Source: CAIVVT01 sp963823095 (GTDB lineage: Bacteria > Acidobacteriota > Terriglobia > Bryobacterales > Bryobacteraceae). Taken from it: a stretch of DNA of 64,000 nucleotides. Shown one piece after another: positions 33,966 through 42,657 of the stretch. The position numbers were made by a program, and so were the translations under genes. The first letter of the stretch is position 1; each line of letters starts with the position of its first letter. The stretch is taken from contig CAWGKI010000001.1 in assembly GCA_963823095.1 (NCBI GenBank), positions 1,116,001 through 1,180,000 of the forward strand, read 5' to 3'. Under the pieces are notes generated by a model, which did not search any database, was not told where the DNA came from, and saw nothing but the letters and a program-made list of their open reading frames with translations.

Positions 33966-34613
33966 ATCGGTCCAGGCGCCGAGCGTTCCTAGCGCGATAA
34001 CGGCTCGTTCAAACTCATCCAGAGCGCCCGCGAAGAAGTGATCCTCAGCTTCGACCCAGACAAGTTTCTTCGGTTCCCACAATCTGTCGAAAAGCGCCTG
34101 CAATTCTTCTCGCGGCCCATACTCGTCGTGTGTGCTGTGGATGAAGATGCGCAGGCGGCGGCTTTGTTCAAGGGCGTGGAACTGCCTGTAAACCGTTGGA
34201 AAACCAGCCAAAATCAGCCGCCCCGGTCCGTCATCGCTAAGGCTGGCGGCCAAATCGACGGCGACGCGCGATCCGAAACTGAAGCCAGCGAGCGTCCACG
34301 GCAGCGCCGGATAGCGCCGCCGCAGTTCCAGGACGCAGGCTCGCGCGTCTTCCACTTCGCCGCGCCCTTCGTCGTGGGTTCCGGCGCTCAGATTGACGCC
34401 GCGGAAATTGAACCGCATCACCGCGCAACCCGACCGGCGGAGCCCCCGGGCTAAACGGTAGACCACCTTGTTATGCAGGGTGCCCCCGTGCAATGGATGG
34501 GGATGGCAAACCAGGGCGGCTTCGCGCGGCTCAGCGCTTTCGGGCTCTTCCAGGATGGCCTCAAGCCGCCCCGCGGGCCCCGCGACAAAGAAGGATTCGA
34601 TTCTGCGCGGCAC
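33879..34613 (-). CDS. Alpha/beta hydrolase
   Basis: The 244-residue protein has the oxyanion region CHPHPLHGGTLHNKV, the nucleophile elbow AGFSFGSR (Ser), an acid in HSTHDEYGPRE and the His in EAEDHFFAG. This is the short alpha/beta hydrolase form related to dienelactone hydrolases. The substrate is unknown. It is last in a minus-strand run with yajQ (13-base gap). The C-terminal 30 residues overlap the receiver gene on the other strand. Confidence 0.85.
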   Translation of the reverse strand: MPRRIESFFVAGPAGRLEAILEEPESAEPREAALVCHPHPLHGGTLHNKVVYRLARGLRRSGCAVMRFNFRGVNLSAGTHDEGRGEVEDARACVLELRRRYPALPWTLAGFSFGSRVAVDLAASLSDDGPGRLILAGFPTVYRQFHALEQSRRLRIFIHSTHDEYGPREELQALFDRLWEPKKLVWVEAEDHFFAGALDEFERAVIALGTLGAWTDSERETIRTHAAGDQARGPAADEGGNVSE

Positions 34614-34626
34614 GACCGGCTCCGCG

Positions 34627-35127
34627 TCAGTTCGATCGGTAGTTGATGAACTGCATGTCGATGCCGAAGTCTTTGCCGCGCAGCGCGGCGATGATCTCCT
34701 GAAGGATGTCGCGATCCTTGGCGGAAACCCGCACCAGTTCGCCCTGGATAGAAGCCTGGGCCTTCTTCTTCGTATCCTTGATGAACTTCACGATCTCGCG
34801 GGCCTTCTCGATGGGGATCCCGACCTGAATGGTGACTTCCTGGCGCACGCGCGAGTTGCCGGCCGCCTCAATGACACCGTAATTGAGGGCCTTCAGCGGC
34901 ACTTTGCGCTTGACCAGCTTGCTTTCCAGGATCTCAGCCACTGCCTTGACCTTGAAATCGTCCTGCGAGTGAAGCGTGATCTTCTTGTCCTTCTCGCTGA
35001 TCTCGATGACGCTCTTCGAGTCCTTCAGATCGTAGCGCTGGCCGATTTCCTTCGACGCCTGCTGAATGGCGTTGACGACTTCGGGCATCTCGACTTCGGA
35101 TACGATATCGAAACTGTTGTCGGGCAT
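34627..35127 (-). CDS. YajQ family nucleotide-binding protein (UPF0234)
   Basis: The 166-residue protein begins MPDNSFDIVSEVEMPEV and contains QRYDLKDSKSVIEI and VRVSAKDRDILQEIIAALRG, as in the YajQ family. Members are two-RRM-like proteins; in Xanthomonas and Pseudomonas a homologue binds cyclic di-GMP. It lies 24 bases downstream of a receiver-domain gene, which supports a signalling role. Confidence 0.93.
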   Translation of the reverse strand: MPDNSFDIVSEVEMPEVVNAIQQASKEIGQRYDLKDSKSVIEISEKDKKITLHSQDDFKVKAVAEILESKLVKRKVPLKALNYGVIEAAGNSRVRQEVTIQVGIPIEKAREIVKFIKDTKKKAQASIQGELVRVSAKDRDILQEIIAALRGKDFGIDMQFINYRSN

Positions 35128-35151
35128 AGGATTTGAGATACGGCGCCGGGC

Positions 35152-35718
35152 TTAGTAGCCGAGCGCCAGCAGAACCTTTTCGGTAATCTCTTCGACCAGC
35201 GCCGGCAGGCTGCGGTCGAGAGCGATGGTTACGGCGGCACGAACCGCTTCGGGATCGAGCGGAGGACGAGCGGGCACGGCCAGCGCGCGGCCGGCCTCCG
35301 CGGTTTTTGGTTCCGGAAGTGAATCCACGAATAGTCCCCGGGCAAAGTGGGCTCGGTCCACCAGAGGACGGATGGCATCGAGTATCGCCGAGGCCTCGAA
35401 CGGCTTTTTCAAAACGCCGTCGCAGCCGGCACGCCGCGCCTCCTCCTCGTCCACCGGCTCAAGCAGTCCGGCAATCAGGATGACGCCGGCGTGCTTGTGC
35501 CTTTCGCAGTTCTTGATCCAGCGGCAGAGGTCGTAGCCTGACATGCCGGGCAGGAACACATCCGCCAGGACGACATCCGGCTCCATCTCGTCCATCCGGG
35601 CTTGAGCGGTATCGCCATCGGCGGCCGACACCACTTCATAACCCTCCTCGCGCAGGATACGCTCGCCCATCCGCTGGGCGTGCGGGCTATCGTCGGCAAG
35701 CAGGATTGTGGAGGTCAT
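35152..35718 (-). CDS. Response regulator with receiver domain and short C-terminal tail
   Basis: The 188-residue protein has a full receiver domain: acidic pair in ILLADDSPHAQRM, phospho-acceptor in VVLADVFLPGMSGYDL, and the conserved Lys in VLKKPFEASA. No known output domain follows; the last 60 residues are Pro/Ala-rich and then helical (VTIALDRSLPALVEEITEKV). It is 18 bases downstream of the BamD-like gene and upstream of yajQ. Confidence 0.88.
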   Translation of the reverse strand: MTSTILLADDSPHAQRMGERILREEGYEVVSAADGDTAQARMDEMEPDVVLADVFLPGMSGYDLCRWIKNCERHKHAGVILIAGLLEPVDEEEARRAGCDGVLKKPFEASAILDAIRPLVDRAHFARGLFVDSLPEPKTAEAGRALAVPARPPLDPEAVRAAVTIALDRSLPALVEEITEKVLLALGY

Positions 35719-35736
35719 TGTGAAAAAGCGGACTAC

Positions 35737-37119
35737 CTACTGCTTGGGCTGATCGGGCGTCGCCGCCTGCGGCTTCGCCTGGTCCGAGGTGGAACTCTCG
35801 GAAGGCAACACCGCTTTATGCTTCTTCGGCTTGGAGGGCTTCTGCATCTTGGGCGGCTGCGGACGCTTGCCCTGCTTCACTTTGGCCGGCTTTCCGTTCT
35901 TCCCTGGCTGGATGGCGGGGCCAGCCTGAGGCTGCTTCTGCGGATCGGTTGCCGGCGCGGCCGCGGGAGCGGTTGCGGGAGCGGTTGCGGCCGGATCCGC
36001 CAGTTTCTGACCGGGTTGATTCAACCGGGCGTCAGGCTGAGTATCGATGGCGGAGGAAGAAGCGGGCGTCTCCGTGGTAGCCGTCACATCGGTCACGCCG
36101 CCGCCCGCGCCGGTCTGGGCGCCGGGGATCGGAACGTTGGGCGGGATCGCGGGACGGAGCATCGCCGTGGCGGGCTCGCCGGATTTAGCCGCTTTGCTCA
36201 CATCGGGCTTGGAACTGACCATGCCCCAGTACTTAGCGAACAGTCCAACGCGAGTCGCGTTTTCTTTCTCGTACTTCATGTGCGCCAGCGCGACGGGATC
36301 GGGCTCGGGGATATCGGCCTCCATCGCCTTCAGCCGCTTCTTGGCATCTTCCACGTAGGGGCTCAGAGGATACTGCCGCACCAGTTTCTGGTAGGCCTGG
36401 ATCGATTTCTCGCGCATGCGCGGTCCCAGCTTCGAATAGCTGTCGCCCTCGTTCCACAGTGCCAGGTCGGCGCCGCTGTAAAGCGGATACTGATCCGTGA
36501 TCGCATGCAGGCGATTGGACGCCGCCGAATAGTTTCCTTTGTTGTGGTAATACGCTCCGACGCGGAATTCACCTTCCGCAATCACTTCCTGCACCTGCCG
36601 GATGCGTGTCGCGGCCTGCGGCGCAAAGCGGCTGTTCGGGAACTGCGTGAGCACCTTGCGGCATTCGACGTCGGCGCGCTGGACGTGATTGGGATCGCGG
36701 TCCGGCTTGTCCGCCTGGTTGAAGTGGATATCGCAGATCTTCATCTGCGCTTCGGCCGACTCCTCCATCTGCGGGTAGAACAGGATGAAGTCGGTGTACT
36801 CTGCCTCGGCCTGCGTCCAGGCGTGAGTGCCACCCTCGCGCATCCAGCTATCGGCGATGGCCAGCTTCGCCTTCGCCAGGTACTCGCTGGTGTCGTAGGT
36901 GTTCATCAGCGTGTTCAAGGTGAGGCGCGCGACTTCGTAGCGGCCATGCTCGATGTCCTTGATCGCCTTGTCGAAGAGCACCTTGTCGGGCTGCTGCGTG
37001 TCTTTGGTAATCGGGTTCTCGTACTTCTTATGCCGGCATCCGCCGGTAAAGGCCAACGCGAGCAACGACACCGCCACCAGCGACGTCCTCGCCTTCAACA
37101 AACGCGCCACGATACTCAT
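35737..37119 (-). CDS. BamD-like outer-membrane assembly lipoprotein with long low-complexity tail
   Basis: ATG 37119 gives 460 residues with a lipoprotein signal (LVAVSLLALAFTGGC). Residues 35-270 are TPR-like and match BamD/ComL: FDKAIKDIEHGRYEVARL, YPQMEESAEAQMKICD and VLTQFPNSRFAPQA. The last 180 residues are Pro/Ala/Thr/Lys-rich and ordinary BamD lacks them. BamD helps insert beta-barrel proteins in the outer membrane. The tail may span the periplasm or bind cell wall, but that is a guess. Confidence 0.85.
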   Translation of the reverse strand: MSIVARLLKARTSLVAVSLLALAFTGGCRHKKYENPITKDTQQPDKVLFDKAIKDIEHGRYEVARLTLNTLMNTYDTSEYLAKAKLAIADSWMREGGTHAWTQAEAEYTDFILFYPQMEESAEAQMKICDIHFNQADKPDRDPNHVQRADVECRKVLTQFPNSRFAPQAATRIRQVQEVIAEGEFRVGAYYHNKGNYSAASNRLHAITDQYPLYSGADLALWNEGDSYSKLGPRMREKSIQAYQKLVRQYPLSPYVEDAKKRLKAMEADIPEPDPVALAHMKYEKENATRVGLFAKYWGMVSSKPDVSKAAKSGEPATAMLRPAIPPNVPIPGAQTGAGGGVTDVTATTETPASSSAIDTQPDARLNQPGQKLADPAATAPATAPAAAPATDPQKQPQAGPAIQPGKNGKPAKVKQGKRPQPPKMQKPSKPKKHKAVLPSESSTSDQAKPQAATPDQPKQ

Positions 37120-37286
37120 CCGGAAGAGTGCCCTCTTTCGCCATCCGGCTCCGTCTCCCCACTCACGTGGCGAGGCCATGCCTCTGGAATCAATTCAACT
37201 TCGCCTGGCCGGCTATCTGCCCTTACAAGTACACCGAACGCGCCGGCAGGATGCGGCGTTCGCACCACGGCAATTAGACGCGCGCT

Positions 37287-37961
37287 CTACGCCCTCAGGT
37301 TGCCTGCCGATTGCGCCGCTTCGCTCAATCTCCGCACCGCCGAGGCGGGATCCGGGCCGCCGAATACGGACGAACCCGTAACAACCCAGTCCACGCCGGC
37401 CTGTGCCACTACTCCTACATTATCCAATGTTATGCCGCCGTCGATTTCGATGGCGAATCCGAAGTGCAGCCTTTCGCGCAATTCTCTCAGCCGGCGGACC
37501 TTGTCTAGCGCGGTCGGAATAAAGCGCTGCCCGCCATAGCCCGGATTGACGCTCATCACCAGAACGTAGTCGCAGAATTCAAGAACGTGCTCCAAGGTGG
37601 CGATCGGCGTAGCCGGGTTCAAGACGACCCCGGCCTTGGCGCCCTCGCCCTGGATCATCCGCAGCGTCCGGTCGAGGTGCGGACAGGCCTCTTGATGAAC
37701 CGAGACGCAGTCGGCGCCCGCCTCGATGAATATGGGCGCGTACCGGTCGGCGTCCGTGATCATCAGGTGGACGTCCAAAGTCAGGCGCGTGAATTTCCTC
37801 AGCGAGGCGATCACGGGCGGGCCGATGCTCAGGTTCGGCACGAAGTGCCCGTCCATAACGTCGCAATGCAGCGACGTGACTCCGGCGGACTCCACGGCGC
37901 GCACCTGCTCGCCAAGCCGCGTAAAATCCGACGCTAGAATCGAAGGGAAAATCTCGACCAT
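37287..37961 (-). CDS. rpe: Ribulose-phosphate 3-epimerase
   Basis: The 224-residue TIM-barrel protein has FPSILASDFTRLGEQV, LHCDVMDGHFVPNLSIGP, LDVHLMITD, VLVMSVNPGYGGQRF and IEIDGGI, all metal-binding and catalytic landmarks of Rpe. It interconverts ribulose-5-P and xylulose-5-P. It starts 14 bases after the rsmB stop, in the same arrangement seen in many bacteria. Confidence 0.96.
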   Translation of the reverse strand: MVEIFPSILASDFTRLGEQVRAVESAGVTSLHCDVMDGHFVPNLSIGPPVIASLRKFTRLTLDVHLMITDADRYAPIFIEAGADCVSVHQEACPHLDRTLRMIQGEGAKAGVVLNPATPIATLEHVLEFCDYVLVMSVNPGYGGQRFIPTALDKVRRLRELRERLHFGFAIEIDGGITLDNVGVVAQAGVDWVVTGSSVFGGPDPASAVRRLSEAAQSAGNLRA

Positions 37962-37975
37962 CGGGAAAAGCCCCT

Positions 37976-39120
37976 TCAGGTTAACACTGCGGCGTAGAAG
38001 CCGTCTCCGGCATGGCGTCCCGGAACACGCAAACGCTCGGTCCTGACACGATCCGGCGCCACTGCTCGCACCACATCTTCATTTTCTTCCCGCTCCAGCG
38101 AGCACGTCGAGTACACCAGCCGGCCGCCGGGTTTCAGGCAGTTGAGCGCGTTGCGCAAGATGCGGCGCTGCCGCTCGGCATGTTTTCGAATGTCGCTCTC
38201 GGCCAAGCGCCAACGGATTTCGGGATTGCGCCCCAGCGTGCCCGTTCCAGAACAGGGCGCATCCACCAAAATCCGGTCGAAGACCGCCGCGAAAGGCAGT
38301 GGGTGGGAAGCGTCCAGCCGGACCAAGATCCGCGCCCGCGGCGTGAAACGCAGCCAGCCGCGCTTCGCTGGAATCGCAGGCGACCACCTTCAAGCCCGGC
38401 GTCTCCAACGCTTGCGCGGTCTTGTTGCCCGGCGCGGCGCACAGGTCCAGGAAGCGCTGCCCCGGCTGCAGATCCAGCAGCGGCACAACGGTTTGGGCGC
38501 CGATGTCTTGCCGCCGCACGCCCTCGGGCACGCCGTCCAATCACTCGAAAGCAGCCTGGAACTTCGGTGGGTTCGCACCCGGCCGGAGGCTCGGCTCCAG
38601 ACTGCACACGGATAAACGGCTCTGGCGGACGCAAGCACGCCTCGCCCAGTCTGCGCGCCATCTCGATGCCGAAGCGGCTCACCCAGCGCCGCCAAAGCCA
38701 GGGAGGCAGCGAGAACTCCACAGCCTCGTCGCCCCACTTTTCGGGCAGCGGCGGCAGACGCCGCAATACGGCGTTGACCAGCGCGGAAGCCTGATTCTTC
38801 TTGGCGTGTTTGACGAGATCGACGCTTTCGCTCACGGCCGCGTGGTCTGGCACACGGTCAAGAAAGCGCATCTGGTAAGCGCCCATTTCGATGGCGACGC
38901 GAACGTGCGCGTCCATCTGTTCGGGACGGCGGCTGGATACGCGTCCCATCAACGCCTGCAACTGAGCGCGCCGCCGCAGCACGCCATAGACGATTTCCGT
39001 CGCAAGGCCCGCCTCGCGGGAATCCAATCCGGCGAGGGAGCGGTCGAGCGCGTCGCCCGACTGAGCGCCATGCTCAACGGTCAACAAAACGCCGTAAGCA
39101 ATCTGACGCGCGCTGGACAC
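37976..39120 (-). CDS. rsmB: 16S rRNA m5C967 methyltransferase RsmB (two frameshifts)
   Basis: A GTG at 39120 starts the NusB-like domain (SSARQIAYGVLLTVEHG, ALVNAVLRRL). A one-base shift near 38535-38545 leads to GVPEGVRRQDIGAQTVV and the SAM site FLDLCAAPGNKTAQ. A second, an extra base in the AAA at 38345-38347, leads to DAPCSGTGTLGRNPEIRW and YSTCSLEREENEDVV with the two catalytic Cys. The repaired protein is about 381 residues, somewhat short for RsmB at the C-terminus. It is divergent from ttcA, whose start lies only 17 bases away. Confidence 0.88.
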
Positions 39121-39137
39121 ATTCCTATAATAGAAGT

Positions 39138-39950
39138 TTGGAACTCCAAAAGGTCATTTTGCGCAAAGTCGGCGAGGCCGTCACGCGGTATCGGATGATC
39201 CGCGAAGGCGACCGCGTCGCTGTCGGATTCTCCGGCGGCAAGGATTCTTTCACGCTGCTGGAGGCGCTCATCTCCTTGCGCGATCGCGCCCCCATCGACT
39301 TCACCGTGTGCGCCTTCACCATCGAGCAGGGCAAGTTCCTGGCGCCCATCGAGCCCTTCGGGGACTTCCTGCGTGCGCGCGGAGTGGATTGGACCTACCG
39401 TGTGGACCAGCCTTCCATCCGGCTGCTTGCCGAGCAGCCCGGTCATGGCTGCGACACCTGCAGCCGCTTTCGCCGCCGGGCGGTCTACGAGATCTGCCGC
39501 GAACTCGGCGCCAACGTGATCGCGCTCGGCCACACCGCCGACGACTTCTGCGAATCGCTCCTGCGCAACGTCATGTTCACGGGGCAACTTGGAGCCCTAC
39601 CCCCGCTGACCTGGTCCCGGAAGAAGGAATTCCGCCTGATCCGCCCGCTGATGTTCGTCACCGAGGACCTGACCACGGCCTATGCCCAGAACGCGGGCGC
39701 GCCCGTCGTTCCCTGCGGGTGCTCGCAGAAGACAGGCACGGTTCGCCGCTCTATTCGCGATATATTCGCTGAATTGGAGAAGGACTATCCCCACCTGAAG
39801 CAGACGATGCTGACCGCTATGAGCAATGTTACGCCCTCGCGGCTGCTCGATTTGCGCTACCTCGCGCTCGATGAGGATACTGCGGAGACCAGCCCCGTTT
39901 CGGAAGCGGCCTTTCCCATTCTGGATGAGCCGGCATTCAACGAAATGTGA
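39138..39950 (+). CDS. ttcA: tRNA 2-thiocytidine biosynthesis protein TtcA-like
   Basis: The 270-residue protein has the PP-loop GFSGGKDSFTLLEAL, the Cys pair CDTC and a third Cys in VPCGCSQK, which together can hold an Fe-S cluster, and IALGHTADDFCESLLRN. This is the TtcA group that thiolates C32 of tRNA. The start is TTG 39138; no ATG lies close enough to keep the N-terminal helix. With the GTG of rsmB on the other strand, the 17-base space between starts is too short for two separate promoters, so promoters must overlap the coding ends. Confidence 0.88.
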   Translation: MELQKVILRKVGEAVTRYRMIREGDRVAVGFSGGKDSFTLLEALISLRDRAPIDFTVCAFTIEQGKFLAPIEPFGDFLRARGVDWTYRVDQPSIRLLAEQPGHGCDTCSRFRRRAVYEICRELGANVIALGHTADDFCESLLRNVMFTGQLGALPPLTWSRKKEFRLIRPLMFVTEDLTTAYAQNAGAPVVPCGCSQKTGTVRRSIRDIFAELEKDYPHLKQTMLTAMSNVTPSRLLDLRYLALDEDTAETSPVSEAAFPILDEPAFNEM

Positions 39951-40060
39951 TCGTTTCGCAACTCCACATTCACAGATTCGTCGCCCATTTGAGATAATTG
40001 TAATTTCGCATGCAGGGACCGACCGTCCGGCCGTGTGGACGGGTCCGCTCTTTGAACCAT

Positions 40061-40675
40061 ATGAGATTCCTTCCCCGCGAAGAGAAATTCTTCCACTTCT
40101 TTATCAGGCAAGTGGAGCTGATCAGCCAGGCAGCCATGTTGCTCCAGCAGGGCATCGTCGCTAATGGCGAAAGGCTCGAATATGCCGCAACACGAATTGC
40201 CGAGTTGGAACGCCAGGGCGACGAAATCATCCACGAAATTTTCACCCGGCTCAATCAGACGTTCATCACGCCTCTCGACCCCGAAGACCTGCACAACGTG
40301 GGCTCGCGGCTTGACGACATTCTGGATGAGCTGGAAGAGTCGGCACACCGTCTGATTTCTTACGAAATCCACAAGGCTCCGCCGCCGATGATCGAGTTGT
40401 GCGGCATCATCAACCGCTGCGCCGAAGTGCTGCGCAAGGCCTTCGCCGACCTGAGCCACGACAAGCCGCTGCTCGATAGCTGTATCGAGATCAACCGGCT
40501 GGAGAACGAGGCCGACCGCGTTTATCGCGCGGCCATTTCGGCGCTGTTCCGCAGCGGCGGCGACGCTCTCACGGTATTGAAGCTCAAAGAAATCTACGAG
40601 CACCTCGAACAGACTGTCGACTACTGCGAGGACGTTGCCGACGCTCTCCAGAATGTCATCGTGAAGAACGGTTAG
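40061..40675 (+). CDS. DUF47 family PhoU-like phosphate transport regulator
   Basis: ATG 40061 gives 204 residues starting MRFLPREEKFFHFF. The all-helical protein has two PhoU-like metal-binding signatures (ELERQGDEIIHEI and INRLENEADRVYR). DUF47 proteins sit next to PiT-type transporters and modulate them; here the transporter follows 12 bases on. The open frame upstream of 40061 is not family-like. Confidence 0.92.
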   Translation: MRFLPREEKFFHFFIRQVELISQAAMLLQQGIVANGERLEYAATRIAELERQGDEIIHEIFTRLNQTFITPLDPEDLHNVGSRLDDILDELEESAHRLISYEIHKAPPPMIELCGIINRCAEVLRKAFADLSHDKPLLDSCIEINRLENEADRVYRAAISALFRSGGDALTVLKLKEIYEHLEQTVDYCEDVADALQNVIVKNG

Positions 40676-40687
40676 AGCGCGGCATCG

Positions 40688-41725
40688 ATGAGCGGGACGC
40701 TTCTTTTGGTAATCGTCATCGTCCTCGTGGCGCTGACATTCGATTTCATCAACGGTTTCCATGACGCGGCGAATTCGGTCGCCACGGTAGTCGCCACGCG
40801 CGTTTTGACGCCCTTGCAGGCTGTTGGATGGGCGGCCTTCTTTAACTTCGTCGCGGCCATTCCGCTGTTCTTTGGAGAAGCCGGAGTGGCCAACACGGTC
40901 GGCAAGGGGATGGTGAAACTCGACGTCGTCACGCCGATCGTGATTCTCGCGGGGTTGCTGGGCGCGATCTTCTGGAATCTGCTCACCTGGTTCTACGCCA
41001 TTCCCTCCAGCAGCTCGCATGCACTCATGGGCGGTTACGCCGGCGCAGCAATGGCCAAAGTTGGAATGACCATGGGCTGGTCACACGCTCCCGAGGCGAC
41101 GGTAGCGCACGGATGGCTGGTAACCACGGAGTTCATCGTGATCGCTCCGCTGGTGGGCCTGGTGCTCGGCTACCTGCTGATGACCGGTCTATATTGGGCA
41201 TTCCGTCATTCGTCGCCGAAGCACATGGACGTCTGGTTCCGCCGGCTCCAATTGGTTTCATCCGGCCTCTTCAGCTATTCGCATGGCGCCAACGACGCGC
41301 AGAAGACCATGGGCATCATCGCCGGCGTGCTATTCGCCGCCGGTTATTCGAAGACCTTTCATGTGAGCTGGTGGATTATCCTGCTGGCGCATGCCGCCAT
41401 CGCTCTCGGCACGATGAGCGGCGGCTGGCGCATCATCCACACCATGGGCGGCCGCCTGACCAAGCTCAAGCCGCGTGGCGGATTCTGCGCGGAATCGGCG
41501 GGCGCGATCGCCATTCTGCTACCGACGTATCTCAAGATCCCCGTCTCCACCACGCATGTCATCACAGGCGCAATCGCCGGAGTGGGCTCCATCCAGCGTT
41601 TCAAAGCGGTGCGCTGGGGACTCGCCACCAGCATCGTGTGGGCGTGGATCCTCACCCTGCCCGCGTCGGCTTTCGTCGGAGCGCTCAGCTTCGCGCTGAT
41701 TCATCTTCTGACCGGCCAGAAATAG
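40688..41725 (+). CDS. Inorganic phosphate transporter, PiT family
   Basis: The 345-residue membrane protein has the duplicated PiT signature: FDFINGFHDAANSVATVVATR in the first half (cut here to FHDAANSVATVVATR) and SHGANDAQKTMGIIAG in the second. Also present is PSSSSHALMGGYAGAA and VSTTHVITGAIAG. It imports phosphate with a cation. It is co-transcribed with the DUF47 gene before it. Confidence 0.94.
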   Translation: MSGTLLLVIVIVLVALTFDFINGFHDAANSVATVVATRVLTPLQAVGWAAFFNFVAAIPLFFGEAGVANTVGKGMVKLDVVTPIVILAGLLGAIFWNLLTWFYAIPSSSSHALMGGYAGAAMAKVGMTMGWSHAPEATVAHGWLVTTEFIVIAPLVGLVLGYLLMTGLYWAFRHSSPKHMDVWFRRLQLVSSGLFSYSHGANDAQKTMGIIAGVLFAAGYSKTFHVSWWIILLAHAAIALGTMSGGWRIIHTMGGRLTKLKPRGGFCAESAGAIAILLPTYLKIPVSTTHVITGAIAGVGSIQRFKAVRWGLATSIVWAWILTLPASAFVGALSFALIHLLTGQK

Positions 41726-41781
41726 CTCGCTATCCTGGACACTGGCGGCATTTCGCAAGAGCCGCCCCAGGAGGTGTAACC

Positions 41782-42572
41782 ATGCGAGATCTCATGGGCC
41801 GGCTCTCCAACTTGCGTCGGTTCGACCTCGCGCAGAGTTGGCGCGCCGGGATGCCGCATTACCCCTCCCATCCGCCTTATGCGCGCAGTCTGACAAAGCT
41901 GCACGGCGATTTCGTACTGGACAACGGCGCGTCCTCGGCCGCCGATGCATCGCGCTCGGGACGCATACCGGCACGCACGTGGACGCGCTCTGCCATTACT
42001 CCCTGAATGGACGCCTGCACGGCGGCGGCGAAGCCTCCGAGTTGCAGGACTGGACCGGCGGCATCTCACAGCACGGAGCCGAAACGATGACCCTGTTCCT
42101 TCGCCGCGGCGTGTTGCTGGACGTGGCGCGGATCTTGGGCGACGGCCCGCTCGGCCCGAAGACCGCCATCGACGCAACACTTCTGGAACGCGCCGAAGCG
42201 GCGGCGGGGGCACGCCTGGAATCCGGCGATATCGCGTTGGTTCGCACCGGGTGGGGCCAGTACTGGGAAGAACCGCGCCTCTTCGTGAACGAGTTGCGCA
42301 TGCCAGGCGTCACGTTGGAAGGTGCGCAATGGCTGAGTAGCCGGGGGGTGACAGCGGCGGGCAGCGATACGCTGGCCTTTGAGCGCCTGCCGTCGCCCCA
42401 CATGGAAGTCCACGTCCATCTGTTGGTGGAAGCCGGCATCCACATTCTCGAATGCCTGGCGCTCGAAGAGCTCTCCGCGGCGCGCGTCTCCGAGTTTCTG
42501 TTCGTGGCCGCGCCTTTGAAACTGGATGGCGCTACAGGCTCGCCGCTGCGTCCCTACGCTCTCGCGGAATAG
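41782..42572 (+). CDS. Cyclase family protein (kynurenine formamidase-like), frameshifted
   Basis: AGGAGG at suitable distance precedes ATG 41782. The first frame reads LRRFDLAQSWRAGMPHYP and LDNGASSAAD. Then a base is missing near 41945-41952 and the next frame continues IALGTHTGTHVDALCHYS, the metal-binding HxGTHxDxxxH motif of the family. It ends with DTLAFERLPSPHMEVHVHLL. The repaired protein is about 264 residues. Members hydrolyse N-formylkynurenine or similar amides. This is the one break repaired by adding a base. Confidence 0.85.
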
Positions 42573-42657
42573 CCGTGCGGGCGCACCCAGCCGGGGTGAG
42601 TCTGGCGCGATCGACACTTTCGCTCACATCCGGATCTTCCGCTCCGATAAGCGCGGT

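Noticed and set aside
35602..37539. 645-codon plus-strand open frame
   Set aside because: It is antisense to the BamD-like and rpe genes. Long antisense frames are expected at this GC content, and the translation lacks any domain.
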